NCBI GenBank assembly: GCA_944472155.2
Contig: OX235271.1
Span: 38,986,633-39,050,632 of the forward strand
Direction of reading: 5' to 3'
From: Trichobilharzia szidati
Taxonomy: Eukaryota > Platyhelminthes > Trematoda > Strigeidida > Schistosomatidae
DNA length: 64,000 bases
How positions within the stretch are numbered: position 1 is the first letter of the stretch; every line of letters starts with the position of its first letter. Of the stretch, positions 21,700 through 32,734 are shown one piece after another. Both the position numbers and the translations under genes were made by a program. The notes under the pieces were generated by a model that was not told the DNA's origin, did not search any database, and saw only the letters and a program-made list of their open reading frames with translations.

Positions 21700-21925
21700 A
21701 GGGTCATTCAATCGGGTTCCAGTGGCTGAATGGTATACGAGCCAACTTGCTTTGTGACCGGAAGGTCCTGGGTTCGAATCCCAGTTGAATGCGTACTGCC
21801 GATGACTCCCAATACTAGGATGAAACAGCTATCCAGTACTTTCTGTAGGTTTTGCAATTGTTCACTAACTGATATCGATCCGTGGTCAAGCTTGAAAAAC
21901 AGATCAAATCCTTACAAATCAACCC
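21700..21925 (+). mobile_element. Hammerhead-SINE (family B) in the first visible intron
   Basis: GGGTTCCAGTGGCTGAATGG, box B GGGTTCGAATCCC, then TACTGCCGATGACTCCCAAT, AGGATGAAACAGCTATCCAG and tail TGATATCGATCCGTGGTCAA. The core has CCGATGA (one change from CUGAUGA), GAAAC and an AUC cleavage triplet; stem I TACTG/CAGTA can pair. Confidence 0.75.
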
Positions 21926-22267
21926 TTGAAAGATAATTTTAAAGCCAGAAATGATAAGTAAATTCAATCGAAACACACCCAATTCCCAGTTAAGTTCCCT
22001 TATTCTCCATTTAATCACAACAAGTTACTTCCGAATCCTAAGACTAAGTTCAGATGTCGGGGAACATACGAGTGATATTACCTATTAACCAGTAGATTGA
22101 ATGAGCAGGTGTTCACTAACATATATAGGATAAAGTGTGGCTATTTACGTCCCTTATACTGCATAAAACTTTTAATGTATTATGCGCTTTTCAGTAAATT
22201 TCTCAACTACCCGGAATCATCCGGCTTGAATACGCTAAATCCGAAGACTTCATGGTATTTCTGACGT

Positions 22268-22370
22268 ATTATTGTATTATTATTGTTTCCTTTAATTCCT
22301 AAAGGAACATAGGGCTTCAGCCACACGTCTCCAATGCATTCAGTTCCCTGCCAAATGTATGACAGAACAA
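22268..22370 (-). mobile_element. RTE-type LINE 3' tip
   Basis: TATTATTATTGTTTCCTTTA, then CCTAAAGGAACATAGGGCTT. Only about 100 bases of the end, in the first visible intron. Confidence 0.7.
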
Positions 22371-22489
22371 AATCCAAAAAGTCTGTAGGATGTTTAGCGA
22401 ATTAACCTGCAGTCTTATTTAAAGCATTTAATAATTTGATAATTTCTCTTTTTTCATTTTTTCGAGTTGTGAGTGGAATATTGGGGTGC

Positions 22490-22685
22490 AAGCTTAGTCT
22501 TTGAAGTTTCCGTAGAAATGATGTTCATTTTTTATGAGGGTGGGTTTGCCAGCCTTACCTCCAACCTCTCATCTTTTTCGGAGTAAATAAGATTTACGAA
22601 TCCATTGACCAGGAATCGAACGCAGATCATTTTGGTGAGCTAGTTAGCGAGCATTATTCAAATTTGAACAACCAACGCACAAAAG
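22490..22685 (-). mobile_element. tRNA-headed SINE, group A2, decayed
   Basis: The complement shows the A2 body and head with many changes: TTTGAAGTTTCCGTAG, GTTTGCCAGCCTTACCTCCA, CAGGAATCGAACGCAGATCA, then CAACCAACGC. Confidence 0.5.
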
Positions 22686-23339
22686 ACTGATATAAACAAT
22701 ATTAATAAACTCTTTATCAGTTCCTTGTGTTATTTTTTGAAACAAGTCACACTTTTCTGAGCCCGCTATGGATTTCATGTCAATTTTAACAGTTGTCAGC
22801 CTTTTGTTGTCTAAAATGCCCTCTGGCTATGATCTCAAATATATCTATGGGAGATTACCAATAGAATATCATTACGTAAATAAAAACCAAGCAAATGAGA
22901 AGTGCAAATCTTTGAAGCTCACCTAGCAAATTAAGCTTTTAGAGGTATTCACCGTAGAATATGGATGCTGAGATGATTCACAACTACTTTGTTTTTCAAG
23001 TCTTTAAAAAGCGTTATTACTATATATTAGGTTAAATAATTCGAACTATTTATAACTCCATGTAAAGGCTAATAATAAGGGAAGTAATAAAGTATTCTGA
23101 TCTCATAAGGTTATCTGTCTATTCCCTAGACTAGAAGATATACGGCTAATTGACCTAAGTCCTTGCTATTCATTCAAAAGATCTCAGGTTTGAAACCTGC
23201 AATACATCTTATCGGACCTGGGTAACCGAATAGCAAGACAACTTCCAATATGTTCGGTATGGCTCAGCCTATGATTTAAGCTTGTACTTCTTCACTATGT
23301 TGCTGTTAACGGTTAAGGAAATGAATATAAATATATAAA

Positions 23340-23425
23340 TATCAGACTGAAACAACAGCTGCCCAGAGCTTCCTAAATTTCAGTGGTATCTAACTGGTGT
23401 TAGTTCTTGACACAGTGTATACACT
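23340..23425 (+). mobile_element. Hammerhead-SINE body remnant
   Basis: GAAACAACAGCTGCCCAGAG, then TTTCAGTGGTATCTAACTGG. A 5'-truncated, decayed piece just before the second visible exon. Confidence 0.4.
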
Positions 23426-23548
23426 GAAATCAACACTTCTTAATCACCGTACTGATTCGGTTCGAACAGGTTGTAATATGATGTTATTTAGTAATTTTCC
23501 CACAACTATCTGTTCTATATAAATATTTACTAATTTTAATTTATTTAG

Positions 23549-23730
23549 GATAATTCTTGCTATTCATTCACTTATATCATTTTGGGAGAACTTCCTGCTT
23601 TCATAATTGGATGGTCACTGATAATGGATTACATACTGACTATTGCAGTTAGTATGCGTAGTTGGAGTAATATACTTAACACGCTTACTGGAGATAGAAT
23701 AAGCGCTTTCATAACACAATTTATTGGAAG
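23549..23730 (+). CDS. CAT-family transporter, second visible exon
   Basis: Bounded by TTTAG and GTAAGT. It joins in phase 0 to the exon ending at 21385 and ends two bases into an Arg codon (phase 2). It encodes readable residues 51-110: the family segment S-x-x-Y-x-x-x-G-E-L-x-A-F-x-x-G-W-x-L-x-x-x-Y, here YIILGELPAFIIGWSLIMDY, followed by a helix and a TGDRISAFITQFIG loop. CATs usually have TGSAY at the start; here it is DNSCYS, one sign that the copy is divergent. No stop or frameshift is seen. Confidence 0.92.
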
Positions 23731-23908
23731 GTAAGTAAACAGTTTTTAATTCATAAGTGTAATCATAACAGCGTTAATAGCAAGACAGAGATAGAGAGAG
23801 AAGTGCCCGTCTCACAGTTCATTTGGTTATAAATACAATTCATATTCCGTTTGCTTAACTTGATATCTTTTCGAGTTTGTTTTGTTTATTCTATTCTATT
23901 CATTGTGA

Positions 23909-24138
23909 CGTGCGTCGGTGGCATAGTGGTTAGGACGCTCGCCGACCATCCACATGGTCCGGGGTTCGATCCCCGGCCACAGACGCATTCCTTTACCTCA
24001 CTAAGCCAGGAATAATGCTGGTGAAGAGGAAAGGTTGGGCATGAAGCTAGCATCCTGTAAAATAAACACTGCTACAGAACCTTCAAGCCACTACCTTGAA
24101 GCGCTATGTTCCACTGGGGAACGTGAAGGAAAAAAAAG
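23909..24138 (+). mobile_element. tRNA-headed SINE, group A2
   Basis: Head GTGCGTCGGTGGCATAGTGG, box B GGGGTTCGATCCCC, body CTCACTAAGCCAGGAATAAT, tail GCGCTATGTTCCACTGGGGA and an A run. It lies 180 bp after the second visible exon. Confidence 0.85.
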
Positions 24139-24384
24139 CTGGTAGTTAGATTTCCAAGTCAGAAGTAAACGTTAGCAAAACATACTACTAATTTAAGAAT
24201 TAAACAACAACTAAAAAAATATGTAATGACTTCAAGTCAAAATTTTGTAGTGTTTCTGACACCGCTTTTAGAAAACTTAGTGTGGAGTATTATAAAAATA
24301 ATTGCTTAACAATTATCTTAACTTTACATGTCTTCATAATTTTACTCTGATCTGACCTATTGCTAATTAGAACTAAGGAATGTT

Positions 24385-24830
24385 GATAAGAATAAGCAGC
24401 CAACATATATATTTGATGATATTAGATGGTTGGAGGCAATCGGACACAGGAAGCCTTCCTTCACCTAGGTTTCCTGCTAGTTGGAACTCACCACCCAGCA
24501 AGGCATATCTGCAATCACCTTGAAGGAACTCATGTCCCTCCTTCATAGATTCGAACCCTCGTCACCCAGTGCCGTCTGCAGTCAAAGACGTTATCAGTGA
24601 GTTATTGGCTCTGGCTCGTGATTGACCTCCTGTAGGACTGTAGTGGGTATTTTGATTTAACACTAATAACTAGTTTGATCTGTCTAATCCTCTCTAATAT
24701 CATCAAATCAATGTGCACCGTGATGGAATGGTGGCCACATTGCAAATATCTGACTGGTAGAATTCAGTCTGCACCAAAGAGAGGACTAGACACATCACAC
24801 TAGTTACTAGTGTCAAATCAAAAAACAACA
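24385..24830 (-). mobile_element. tRNA-headed SINE, family C
   Basis: Minus strand starts with a tRNA-like head: TAACTCACTGATAACGTCTT (box A region) and GAGGGTTCGAATC (box B), followed by GGAGGGACATGAGTTCCTTC. A second copy is at 35885-36235. Beyond the head the flank (GATTTAACACTAATAACTAG) is repeated inverted at 24780-24830, so this copy also shows a mirrored arrangement. Confidence 0.65.
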
Positions 24831-24869
24831 TATACATTGCCAGTATATAAGTTGAAAGTGTGTTTCACA

Positions 24870-25470
24870 GTATAAAGTTGGCCGTATAATGAAGAAGGTT
24901 CATAGCTCACGTGAATGATATTGAATTAGTTGTGTTCTCTGGGCTGGTTGATTTAATTGATTACATCGGTATAATGTCTATTGCAATTCGTACAGTTCAG
25001 CCAAAGTGAGCGTCCTCTTAGAATCCAAATCCGAGAACACAAATCGGCTGTAAAAAGACATGATACACATTCTTTCATATCAATGCATTTGGATAATTAT
25101 GTGGAAACCAATTCGATTGGGATAAACAGAAAAAAAAAACACCAAGAACACTGTCAGGGAATTTCTAGAAGCCTGGTACTCAAATGAATCAACCAGCGAT
25201 TAACAATTACATTCCTACCATAGACCAAATTTACCAGCTAATAAAAAGTGAATCAAATGACAGGAAAATTCGAATTCCAAGTTACTAAAACTGATCAACC
25301 AGTCACGATAGTGTTTGCCAGGAGAACACGAATAAGTCCATTTTTATACTAGAACCTTTCACTGAAGATGTTGTCTAGAAGGACGACAATAGCTTTGCAA
25401 TTAAATCAACCAGCCTAGAGAACATAACTATTTCAAAGTTGACTGTATCATGAATAATGAACATACAAAT
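24870..25470 (+). mobile_element. Penelope-like element, second family, with inverted ends
   Basis: From 24985 the sense frame reads SERPLRIQIREHKSAVKRHD, then THSFISMHLDNYVETNSIG, a GIY-YIG-type endonuclease middle. After it the block CACTGAAGATGTTGTCTAGA, GGACGACAAT repeats the hammerhead-like PLE end. The left flank (GTTCTCTGGGCTGGTTGATT) is the inverted copy of the right flank (AATCAACCAGCCTAGAGAAC), so the copy is bracketed by inverted terminal pieces. Confidence 0.65.
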
Positions 25471-25546
25471 CCGATCTCCTACTTTATTTTGAAGGCGCTC
25501 TCCATCAAAAAGTGGAAATCTATTAAGATTACTGAAGCATTATTGT

Positions 25547-25581
<35 letters not shown>

Positions 25582-25800
25582 CACTTTTGTGCACGTATTC
25601 GTTCAAAGAAAAATGGTACATGAAATCGTGTATGTCCATCTACAGGTTAATAAGTCTGACTGAAGTTTACAAATGAGATAAATTTCACTTTAAATGTTTT
25701 AGTTGCTTACTGTAGACTAAATATTTCGAAGTGTTAACTGAATAAGAGTCTGATTGGTGAACTTTGATTCCTAGAAGTAATCAATACATCCAACATATAT

Positions 25801-26706
25801 TATTATATTATTATTATTGTTCCCTTGGAACATAGGGCTTCAACTGCATGTCCCCACTTGCTTCTGTCTTCTGCTGTACTTTCCACCCGCATCCATGTTA
25901 GTCCATACTGTTTCAACTCCTCTTCACACGATCTCCTCCATGTCACCCTTGCACCGACGTCCCACTCGTCGCTTCCCTTCCGGGTTCCACTCGAGCTATG
26001 GCCTGATGCACGATGTCACCCAACGGTCTCCTCAGCGAGTCTCCAATCCATCTCCACATCCTCCTGCATATTCGTTGAGAGATTGGTTCTTGTTTTGTTT
26101 GTTCCCATAGTTTCTTGTCGGTGATTCTTTCCGGCCATCTGATCTTGAGTATAGAACGAAGACAGTTGTTGATAAAGGTCTGCAACAGGCTGTTGGAAAT
26201 ATTGTTTGTGACCCGCCGCCAAGTTTCTGATCCATATAGAAGAACTGACTGACTTGACGTTTGTATTGAAAATCCGAATTTTGTTGTTGATGCTGAGTGA
26301 CAGCGGAAGATTTCCAGATTGCTTTGAGGTTGATGAATGTGTTTCTCGCCTTCCCGATTCTCGCTCGATTTGACATCCTCGTCGGTTTCTCCTGTGGTTG
26401 AGACAATGCTCCCTAGATAAGTGAATGAAGTAACCCCTTTCATATCTCTCCCGTTGATGGTGATTGGCGCTGAATGTTGCTGTTGTTGTTGTTGGTTGGT
26501 TACTTTCATAACCTCTGTCTTGTCTTTGTTCACCTGGAGTCCTGTCTTCGCCGGCTGCTTCTTCGACCAGTTTGTCGGTTTTGGCTTGTAAGTCTTCGAT
26601 TTTGTGTGACATCAAGCATAAATCATCCACGCGCGAAATCCAGGTCTTCTAGATACTTCACGTCGGTTCAGGATATCCTTGTCTTCTCGTTTCCCACTGT
26701 CTGACG
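25801..26706 (-). mobile_element. RTE-type LINE, 5'-truncated insertion with target-site duplication
   Basis: Minus-strand frames cover the end of the reverse transcriptase and the C-terminal region: DDLCLMSHKIEDLQAKTDKL, NKDKTEVMKVTNQQQQQQ, TINGRDMKGVTSFTYLGSIV, FGFSIQTSSQSVLLYGSETW, LRSILKIRWPERI. The 14-bp CATCCAACATATAT occurs at 25787-25800 and 26707-26720 as a perfect target-site duplication. At least three frameshifts. Over 90% alike by eye to the copy at 31.9 kb. Confidence 0.93.
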
Positions 26707-26999
26707 CATCCAACATATATGGCGCGGAATATTTTTATCTTATTCACTGTGTTCTTGATAAATTCTATTTGTAATTAAACTGGAGGCAATACGGAGTACC
26801 AGGATCACAAACTTTCGGTTTGTTGGTTTTAAAATTACCTTGATGTAGTGAAAAATTATGAAGTGTATCCAAAACAAAATACGCTGCATCTTACAAATAG
26901 GTTATAATATAACGTAGAATTTACTGATAAGTATCAGCGAGAGTTAAAGAGTGGACAACATTACCAGTAATTACCTCCTAGTGGATAATAAAAACAACT

Positions 27000-28010
27000 A
27001 TAACAGTTGTTATTTTTCAGAAAAGAATGGTTACTGAACAAAGAATATGCTTTTCGATAACCTACTCTTCATCAGGTTCCAAAGTCATACATATATACAT
27101 AATAGTGAATGAATTAGTATTATCAACCACATCAATGTTCTTTAAATAACATCGAATCAATAGTGATAATAATATCGATGGATTACAGTTCGATAGCATC
27201 AACATAACACTACACCACACTGAATATCACAGAAATTAGGAAAAATAATAATACAATTTCATGAATTCACAGTCTCCAATGAAGGCCAGCCAGGGCAGTA
27301 GTAGTGGCTCGACTTGCTTCTGCTGCACACACAGAGAACCGATTATTTCACCGCAATCACGATAGCCTCTACTGTTTGTAGTATGAGGTATCTGGGTGTT
27401 TTTTGTAATTTGTTTGATACCCGATAGATGATTGGGAAGGACTCTCCAATGCTGCCTGTCTTTGTGGCCGGTCTGGGCCAGGTGTCCTAATGTGGAGCTG
27501 TTGACACTTCTAACTACACCGTTATTCAACCACACTGGTAGATTTTCCTGTGTGAGCACGAAAATCAGGTTTCTAGAACAATGGTCAATATAACTTGCTC
27601 CACCACAAGCGCATTTGAATTGGTAGATACAATTAGAAGTTGCAAGGTTCATCGCCCTTGAATTGTAGTCGTCTATATAATGGGTTTTTTTATTTACAGA
27701 TAGAGAATAGTCCTTTTCTGCTTTCTTAGTCATATGTTTCTTGATGAACTTTTCTGAATAGCTATTACAGTTCTATAAGAGGCCAGTTGTGACTGCAAAT
27801 AGCTCAGTAGCAACATCTTTGATTCAAATACTGGAAGATTCGGGTTTGAATCCTATAGACGACATGAGTTCTTTCAAAACTGAAGACATGCCTAACCTTC
27901 TAGTGCCAATAAAAAAACACAAAACTTAGATCTACAGAGTGCTTCCAATCACCTGAAACCAATTCAAGATGCGCTTAATTTATGATGAAGAAAGGAAATA
28001 TTTTTTTTTT
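27000..28010 (-). mobile_element. Penelope-like element, GIY-YIG end and 3' terminus (copy 1 of a 1-kb duplicate)
   Basis: Minus frame 27236-27733: CIYQFKCACGGASYIDHCSR (YIG changed to YID), ENLPVWLNNGVVR, HLAQTGHK, then CVQQKQVEPLLLP. This is the PLE endonuclease. The minus strand downstream has CCTGATGAAGAGTAGGTTAT, CGAAAAG at about 27048-27080, the PLE end motif. The stretch 27780-28010 accompanies this copy and its twin at 47440-48420. Loss of the Gly in YIG suggests an inactive endonuclease. Confidence 0.8.
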
Positions 28011-28430
28011 GCAACATATAGTTGAATGTTTAACAAACCATTTCTGTGATAATCAATTCTTTATACAATACACTTATGTAGTAGACCTTAGCAGAATATG
28101 CCTTCATAAGAAACATTCACCAACCTAGTGGATATTATAGTGTTGAATTGTACTGCTAAGTTAGTGAAGTTCCAACTACTGTAGGCATTGAAACTACCAT
28201 AAAATTTAGAATATGTAAACTGATTTAGTTACTACACACGTCATTTTCTTTCTACCTCCTGTGTTAAGTGATATCACATGGTGAGCAGTACTGAGGTTAG
28301 GCATAGAGTATCAGGTAAGGAGAGTCAGTAAGTCAGTTGTCCACGTTATGTAGCTAAATCAATTGACATAACTGAGATATATGTTTCGCATGCCAAGCCA
28401 TCGCCTTTAACAACAAGCGATATATAATTG
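28010..28430. other. No recognised feature
   Basis: AT-rich intron sequence between two PLE copies; nothing recognised. Confidence 0.4.
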
Positions 28431-28542
28431 GCGTCCTTGAGATCTAAAACAGTTAGTCCCTTTTATAAATTTTGATAGCATCATTAGAAGACGGAGATTA
28501 TCTGAAAAATGTGATGTATTCGCGCTATACATTTCGAACAAT

Positions 28543-29245
28543 ATGATCACACATTTACTTGTCAAGTCAATATTAGAAGGAAAAGTAACTTCTCATTTAG
28601 TAAAACTTCGTGGCATGGACGTTATCGATAAACAGGAGTTTAATTCCTTGAAACCCATGGGATCTGAGTTTCCAAACCTCTATGGATTACCCAAAATTCA
28701 TAAGGTTGATAATCCATTACATCCAATTCTTTCAATGTGTAACTCTCCTACACATAAATTAGCAAAATGGCTAGCTGATATTTTAAGTCCAGTACGCAAT
28801 GAATTATGTAAGTTTACTTTAAAAGATACATTTGAACTTGTTGACTGTCTTGTAGATATGAACATAAAAGATAGAAAAATGTATTCATGTGATGTTAATT
28901 CTTTGTTTACTAATGTACCATTGGTTAAGACTGTTGATATTCTTTGTGACTATATATCTTCTAGTTGTTTTTCATTTCCCTTTCCTTTAACTTAGTTGAA
29001 AGATTTATTACTTCTATGTACTGACAACGTCCATTTCACGTTTGAAAGTGAACATTTTAGACAAGTGGATGGCGTTGCTATGGGGAGTCCATTAGGACCT
29101 TTATTAGCGGACGTTTACATGTCTTATGTTGAAAACTTATCCTCTGATTTAATTTCTAAATTGCCTTTCTATAAGAGATATGTAGACGATATCATTTTGA
29201 TATGCGACGATCATGAAGATGCGAGTTGTCTATTAGACAGACTTT
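28543..29245 (+). pseudogene. PLE reverse transcriptase, N-terminal and catalytic part
   Basis: Reads PNLYGLPKIHK (PLE motif Y-G-L-P-K-I-H-K), SPTHKLAKWLADIL, YSCDVNSLFTNVPL (first catalytic Asp), then a stop, KDLLLLCTDNVHF, VDGVAMGSPLGPLLADVYM and KRYVDDIILI with the catalytic YVDD. The first two-thirds of a PLE RT, interrupted by TAG at 28993 and cut by a SINE at 29246. Confidence 0.85.
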
Positions 29246-29427
29246 TTTTTTTATTTACAGCTTGATTCCACACCGTATTTTCAGTACAAGTATGGAATTT
29301 TCAGCATGGATATCGGTTAGCCCAAATTCAGGCCTACCATAGATATCGGGTGTGCGCCGGCAGGGGATCGAACCCCGGACCATGTGCATGGTCGGCGAGA
29401 GTCCTAACCACTGTGCCACCTTAACTC
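29246..29427 (-). mobile_element. tRNA-headed SINE, group A1, inserted in a PLE RT
   Basis: Reverse complement starts GGTGGCACAGTGGTTAGGAC, box B GGGGTTCGATCCCC, body GATATCTATGGTAGGCCTGA, tail GAAAATTCCATACTTGTACT and an A-rich end (T run at 29245-29255 here). The PLE frame (LLDR before, NSVQNHISLTCEEE after) continues across it, which dates the SINE as younger than the PLE. Confidence 0.9.
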
Positions 29428-30344
29428 TGTACAGAATCATATTAGTCTTACATGCGAGGAAGAAAGTCGCAACCAGCTCGCATTTTTAGACATACTTCTG
29501 AGTCGAAGAGACGATGGCTCAATAAGACGGTCTATCTACAGAAAGCCAACTTGGACAGGGCAATACCTTAATTTTCACAGCTTCTGTCCATTACAGTATA
29601 AGAGAGGCTTGGTGAAGTGTCTATTTAAGAGGATTCAGCGTATTTGCACGGCTGATGTTATAGACAAAGAAAACGAAATATTGATGGATACTCTTGTTGA
29701 AAACGGATATCCTTTGAAATTTTTAAACAGGTGTAGAAGTCAACTAGCCTCTAAACCTACAATCCATACCGTCCCTAAGAAAAAGGTTTTCATCAAATTA
29801 CCATATAATGGGGAAATAAATAGTAGGATTTTGAGACAAAGGTTGAATTCGATCATCCGTAGAACCTACTATGCAGCCCAGCTTGTAATTGTGGAAAAAG
29901 CTAAAAATATGCTTCACTGCAAACCTCAAAAGTGCACAAGTGATTATATCACATCCCACACAATTTACCAATTTTCGTGTGTGTGGACATACATACATAG
30001 GGAGGAGTAATCGCGCGTTGCACGTGAGGGTGGGAGAGCATATCCCAAAATGGTTAGAAAAACAGATGAATTGTGACAAGCCAATAGATGCAGGTGTCAG
30101 ACTACCAACTTCGTCTATAGCTAAACATTTAATCGAGATGAACCATAAGGTTGATGTTAACTCAGCCTTTAAGGTCATCTATAAAAACGGTCAAGGACGT
30201 TTACTGAAATACGCTGAGGCTATAGCCATTCATAAACTTAAGCCCCCCCCTTGTGTATTCAAAAACAGTTTGTTATTACTCTTAACCTACCTTGGTAATC
30301 CTTATTTGATTGGATTACCAAACGTTTGTGTTAATTATTCTTAA
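29428..30344 (+). pseudogene. PLE RT C-terminal part and GIY-YIG endonuclease
   Basis: Reads QLAFLDILLSRRDDGSI, RSIYRKPTWTGQYLNFHSFC, YKRGLVKCLFKRIQRIC (RT end), then a linker, YQFSCV and, after a frameshift near 29985, CGHTYIGRSNRALHVRVGEH, IPKWLE, SSIAKHLIEMNHKVDVN, KYAEAIAIHKLKPPPCV. TYIG, the following Arg and the downstream EH are typical of the GIY-YIG domain of PLEs. A C run of 8 at 30244 lies in the last segment. Confidence 0.85.
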
Positions 30345-30530
30345 TTCTTTTTTTGTCACTTTGTTTAATTTAACTTTTCCATATATATTGACTTGACAAG
30401 TAAATGTGTGATCAGATTGTTCGAAATGTATAGCGCAAATACATCACATTTTTCAGATAATCTCCGTCTTCTAATAATGCTATCGAAATTCCTTGAGATC
30501 TCAAGATTTAATAGCTCCAAACTGTTGATG

Positions 30531-31500
30531 ACATGCCTCGAAACCATCCATCCTCCATGGTACAGGTGCATTCCCGGATCCACCAAACCCTCATTTTTTT
30601 CCCATGTTACTATTCTGTCTTCCGGACATTTCTGCTTCTTATAGTTTTATTGAATCTATTCTTTGCCTCTTTCCTCTCTTTCTCTCTGCCTTTGTATGTA
30701 CTACTACATGGAATGTGGCAATTTGAAGTGGTGAAATTCTGTGCAAAGTTCTATGCTGCTACTGAGTCAGTCAGAGTTGTTGTTTTTTTCTACATACATT
30801 CACATTATCTAACAGAAACTAATAGATTTTATTCACCACAGTAAATGTCAACCATATATGGTGAAGCTTTGTCAAGGCATCTGTCGTCATCACAGTGAAA
30901 ATTCAATTATGCGTAATTCAGTATTTTTTTTAAAAAAATAATACTTTTTTTTATAAAAAGATATATGCAAATGGTTTCTTCTTTTTTCTTTATTCTGTAG
31001 ATATTTTCAACTGATTGACGTTTTTATTTCAGTTTAAACTTTTGATGAAGTGATATTCTTCAATTCATTAGATTTTATTCCAGGCATGTCTCGTGTTTTC
31101 AGGCATGCTTGAATTAAGTGCTAGTTATATCGAAAGATATAAATAGTCCAGCCTACAAAAATATTCTACTAAGCATTCATATGGAGGGGGGGTTGATGCG
31201 TAAGCAACTGTCTACATTGTATTCTTCAGGCAATATTTAACACACATCAACTACTCATAAGTAGTATCAGTGAAAGTACTGTTATTTTAGAGTTACAATG
31301 AAGTAAAATCGAATAACTGATTATAAAAAGTTTCTGGAATAAATAATATTCCTTAATGCAGATAATATGTTTCGATTCAATAGACATTATAGTTATGAAC
31401 TATACAAACAGAAGCCACTTTGAATGATACTCAGGCAACGGGGGGGGGGGGGCAAAATAAACTGTCAATAAGTGTGTTCTGTTTATCAGCTTAAACTGCA
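30531..31500. other. No recognised feature; G run
   Basis: AT-rich with pyrimidine tracts and a run of 12 or more G at about 31440-31452. Open frames are low-complexity. Confidence 0.45.
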
Positions 31501-31740
31501 TTAAGTAACTTATTATTATTATTATTACTGTTCCCTTGGGTTCCGAGTGGAAAATAGGGCTTTAAGAGCGTATATCTCTACTGTGTCCTATTCTTGGTAG
31601 TCCTCTTCAGTTGGCCACACAGTTGCCCATTGTCTCTTATCTCCTCCTCGCACGATCTCCTCTATGTCACTGTAGGACACCCCACTAGTTGCTTTCCACT
31701 CGGTAACTGGCCTGGCGAGAGATATCACTCAACAGACAAG
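31501..31740 (-). mobile_element. RTE-type LINE 3' end, old copy
   Basis: TATTATTATTACTGTTCCCT, GGGTTCCGAGTGGAAAATAG, then CGCACGATCTCCTCTATGTC. About 240 bases remain. Confidence 0.7.
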
Positions 31741-31910
31741 CAATATAATAAATTTTTGAAATTCTCTCTGGTTTATCTACTGAACTATCTGAGTAGTTTG
31801 AAAAATATTCGAGTTCATCACCAGTTGCTTATGAAGGTTGAGTGTTAATGAGATACTAAAATAGAGACCGTGAAGAATTTCCTGTCTTAATCGTTGGGAA
31901 AAAATGTTAT

Positions 31911-32734
31911 CCTATTATTATTATTGTTCCCTTGGGTTCCTAGTGGAACATAGGGTTTCAACTGCACGTATCCACTTGCTTCTGTCTTCTGCTGTACTTT
32001 TCACTTCCATCCATGTTAGTCCATACTGTTTCAACTCCTCTTCACACGATCTCCTCCATGTCACCCTTGCACCGACGTCCCACTCGTCGCTTCCCTTCCG
32101 GGTTCCACTCGAGCACTGGCCTGACGCGCGATGTCACCCAGCGGCCTCCTCAGCTCAGCGATTGTCCAATCCATCTCCACTTTCTCCTGCATATTTGTTG
32201 AGAGATTGGTTCTTGTTTTGTTTGTTCCCATAGTTTCTTGTCGGTGATTCTTTCCGGCCATCTGATCTTGAGTATAGAACGAAGACAGTTGTTGATAAAG
32301 GTCTGCAACAGGCTGTTGGAAATATTGTTTGTGACCCTCCAAGTTTCTGATCCATATAGAAGAACTGACTGACTTGACGTTTGTATTGAAAATCCGAATT
32401 TTGTTGTTGATGCTGAGTGACAGCGGAAGATTTCCAGATTGCTTTCAGGTTGATGAATGTGTTTCTCGCCTTCCCGATTCTCGCTCGATTTGACATCCTC
32501 GTCGGTTTCTCCTGTAGTTGAGACAATGCTCTCTAGATAAGTGAATGAAGTAACGTCTTTCAAATCCCTCCCGTTGATGGTGATTGGCTCTAGATGTTGC
32601 TGTTGTTGTTGTTGGTTGGTTATTTTCATAACCTGCGTCTTGTCTATGTTCACCTGGAGTCCTGTCTTCGCCGGCTGCTTCTTCGACCAGTTTGTCGGTT
32701 TTGGCTTGTAAGTCTTCGATTTTGTGTGACATCA
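31911..32734 (-). mobile_element. RTE-type LINE 3' end, young copy
   Basis: Minus strand: MSHKIEDLQAKTDKLVEEAA, NIDKTQVMKITNQQQQQQ, TINGRDLKDVTSFTYLESIV, FGFSIQTSSQSVLLYGSETW, LRSILKIRWPERI, WRWIGQSLS. Nearly identical to the copy at 25.8 kb over its whole length. A short GTTATC is present on both sides (31906, 32735), too short to count firmly as a target-site duplication. Confidence 0.9.

Larger units (their letters stand above)
28430..30530 (+). mobile_element. Penelope-like element, RT plus GIY-YIG, with inverted termini
   Basis: The fullest PLE here. The left terminal piece (28430-28575) recurs inverted at 30386-30525 (CAATATGATCACACATTTAC against GTAAATGTGTGATCAGATTG). Between them the sense strand gives a reverse transcriptase, a SINE insertion, then the RT rest and a GIY-YIG endonuclease. 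One in-frame stop (after FPFPLT, 28993-28995), one SINE (29246-29427) and one frameshift near 29985 disable it. It lies in the 12.8-kb intron of the transporter. Confidence 0.85.
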
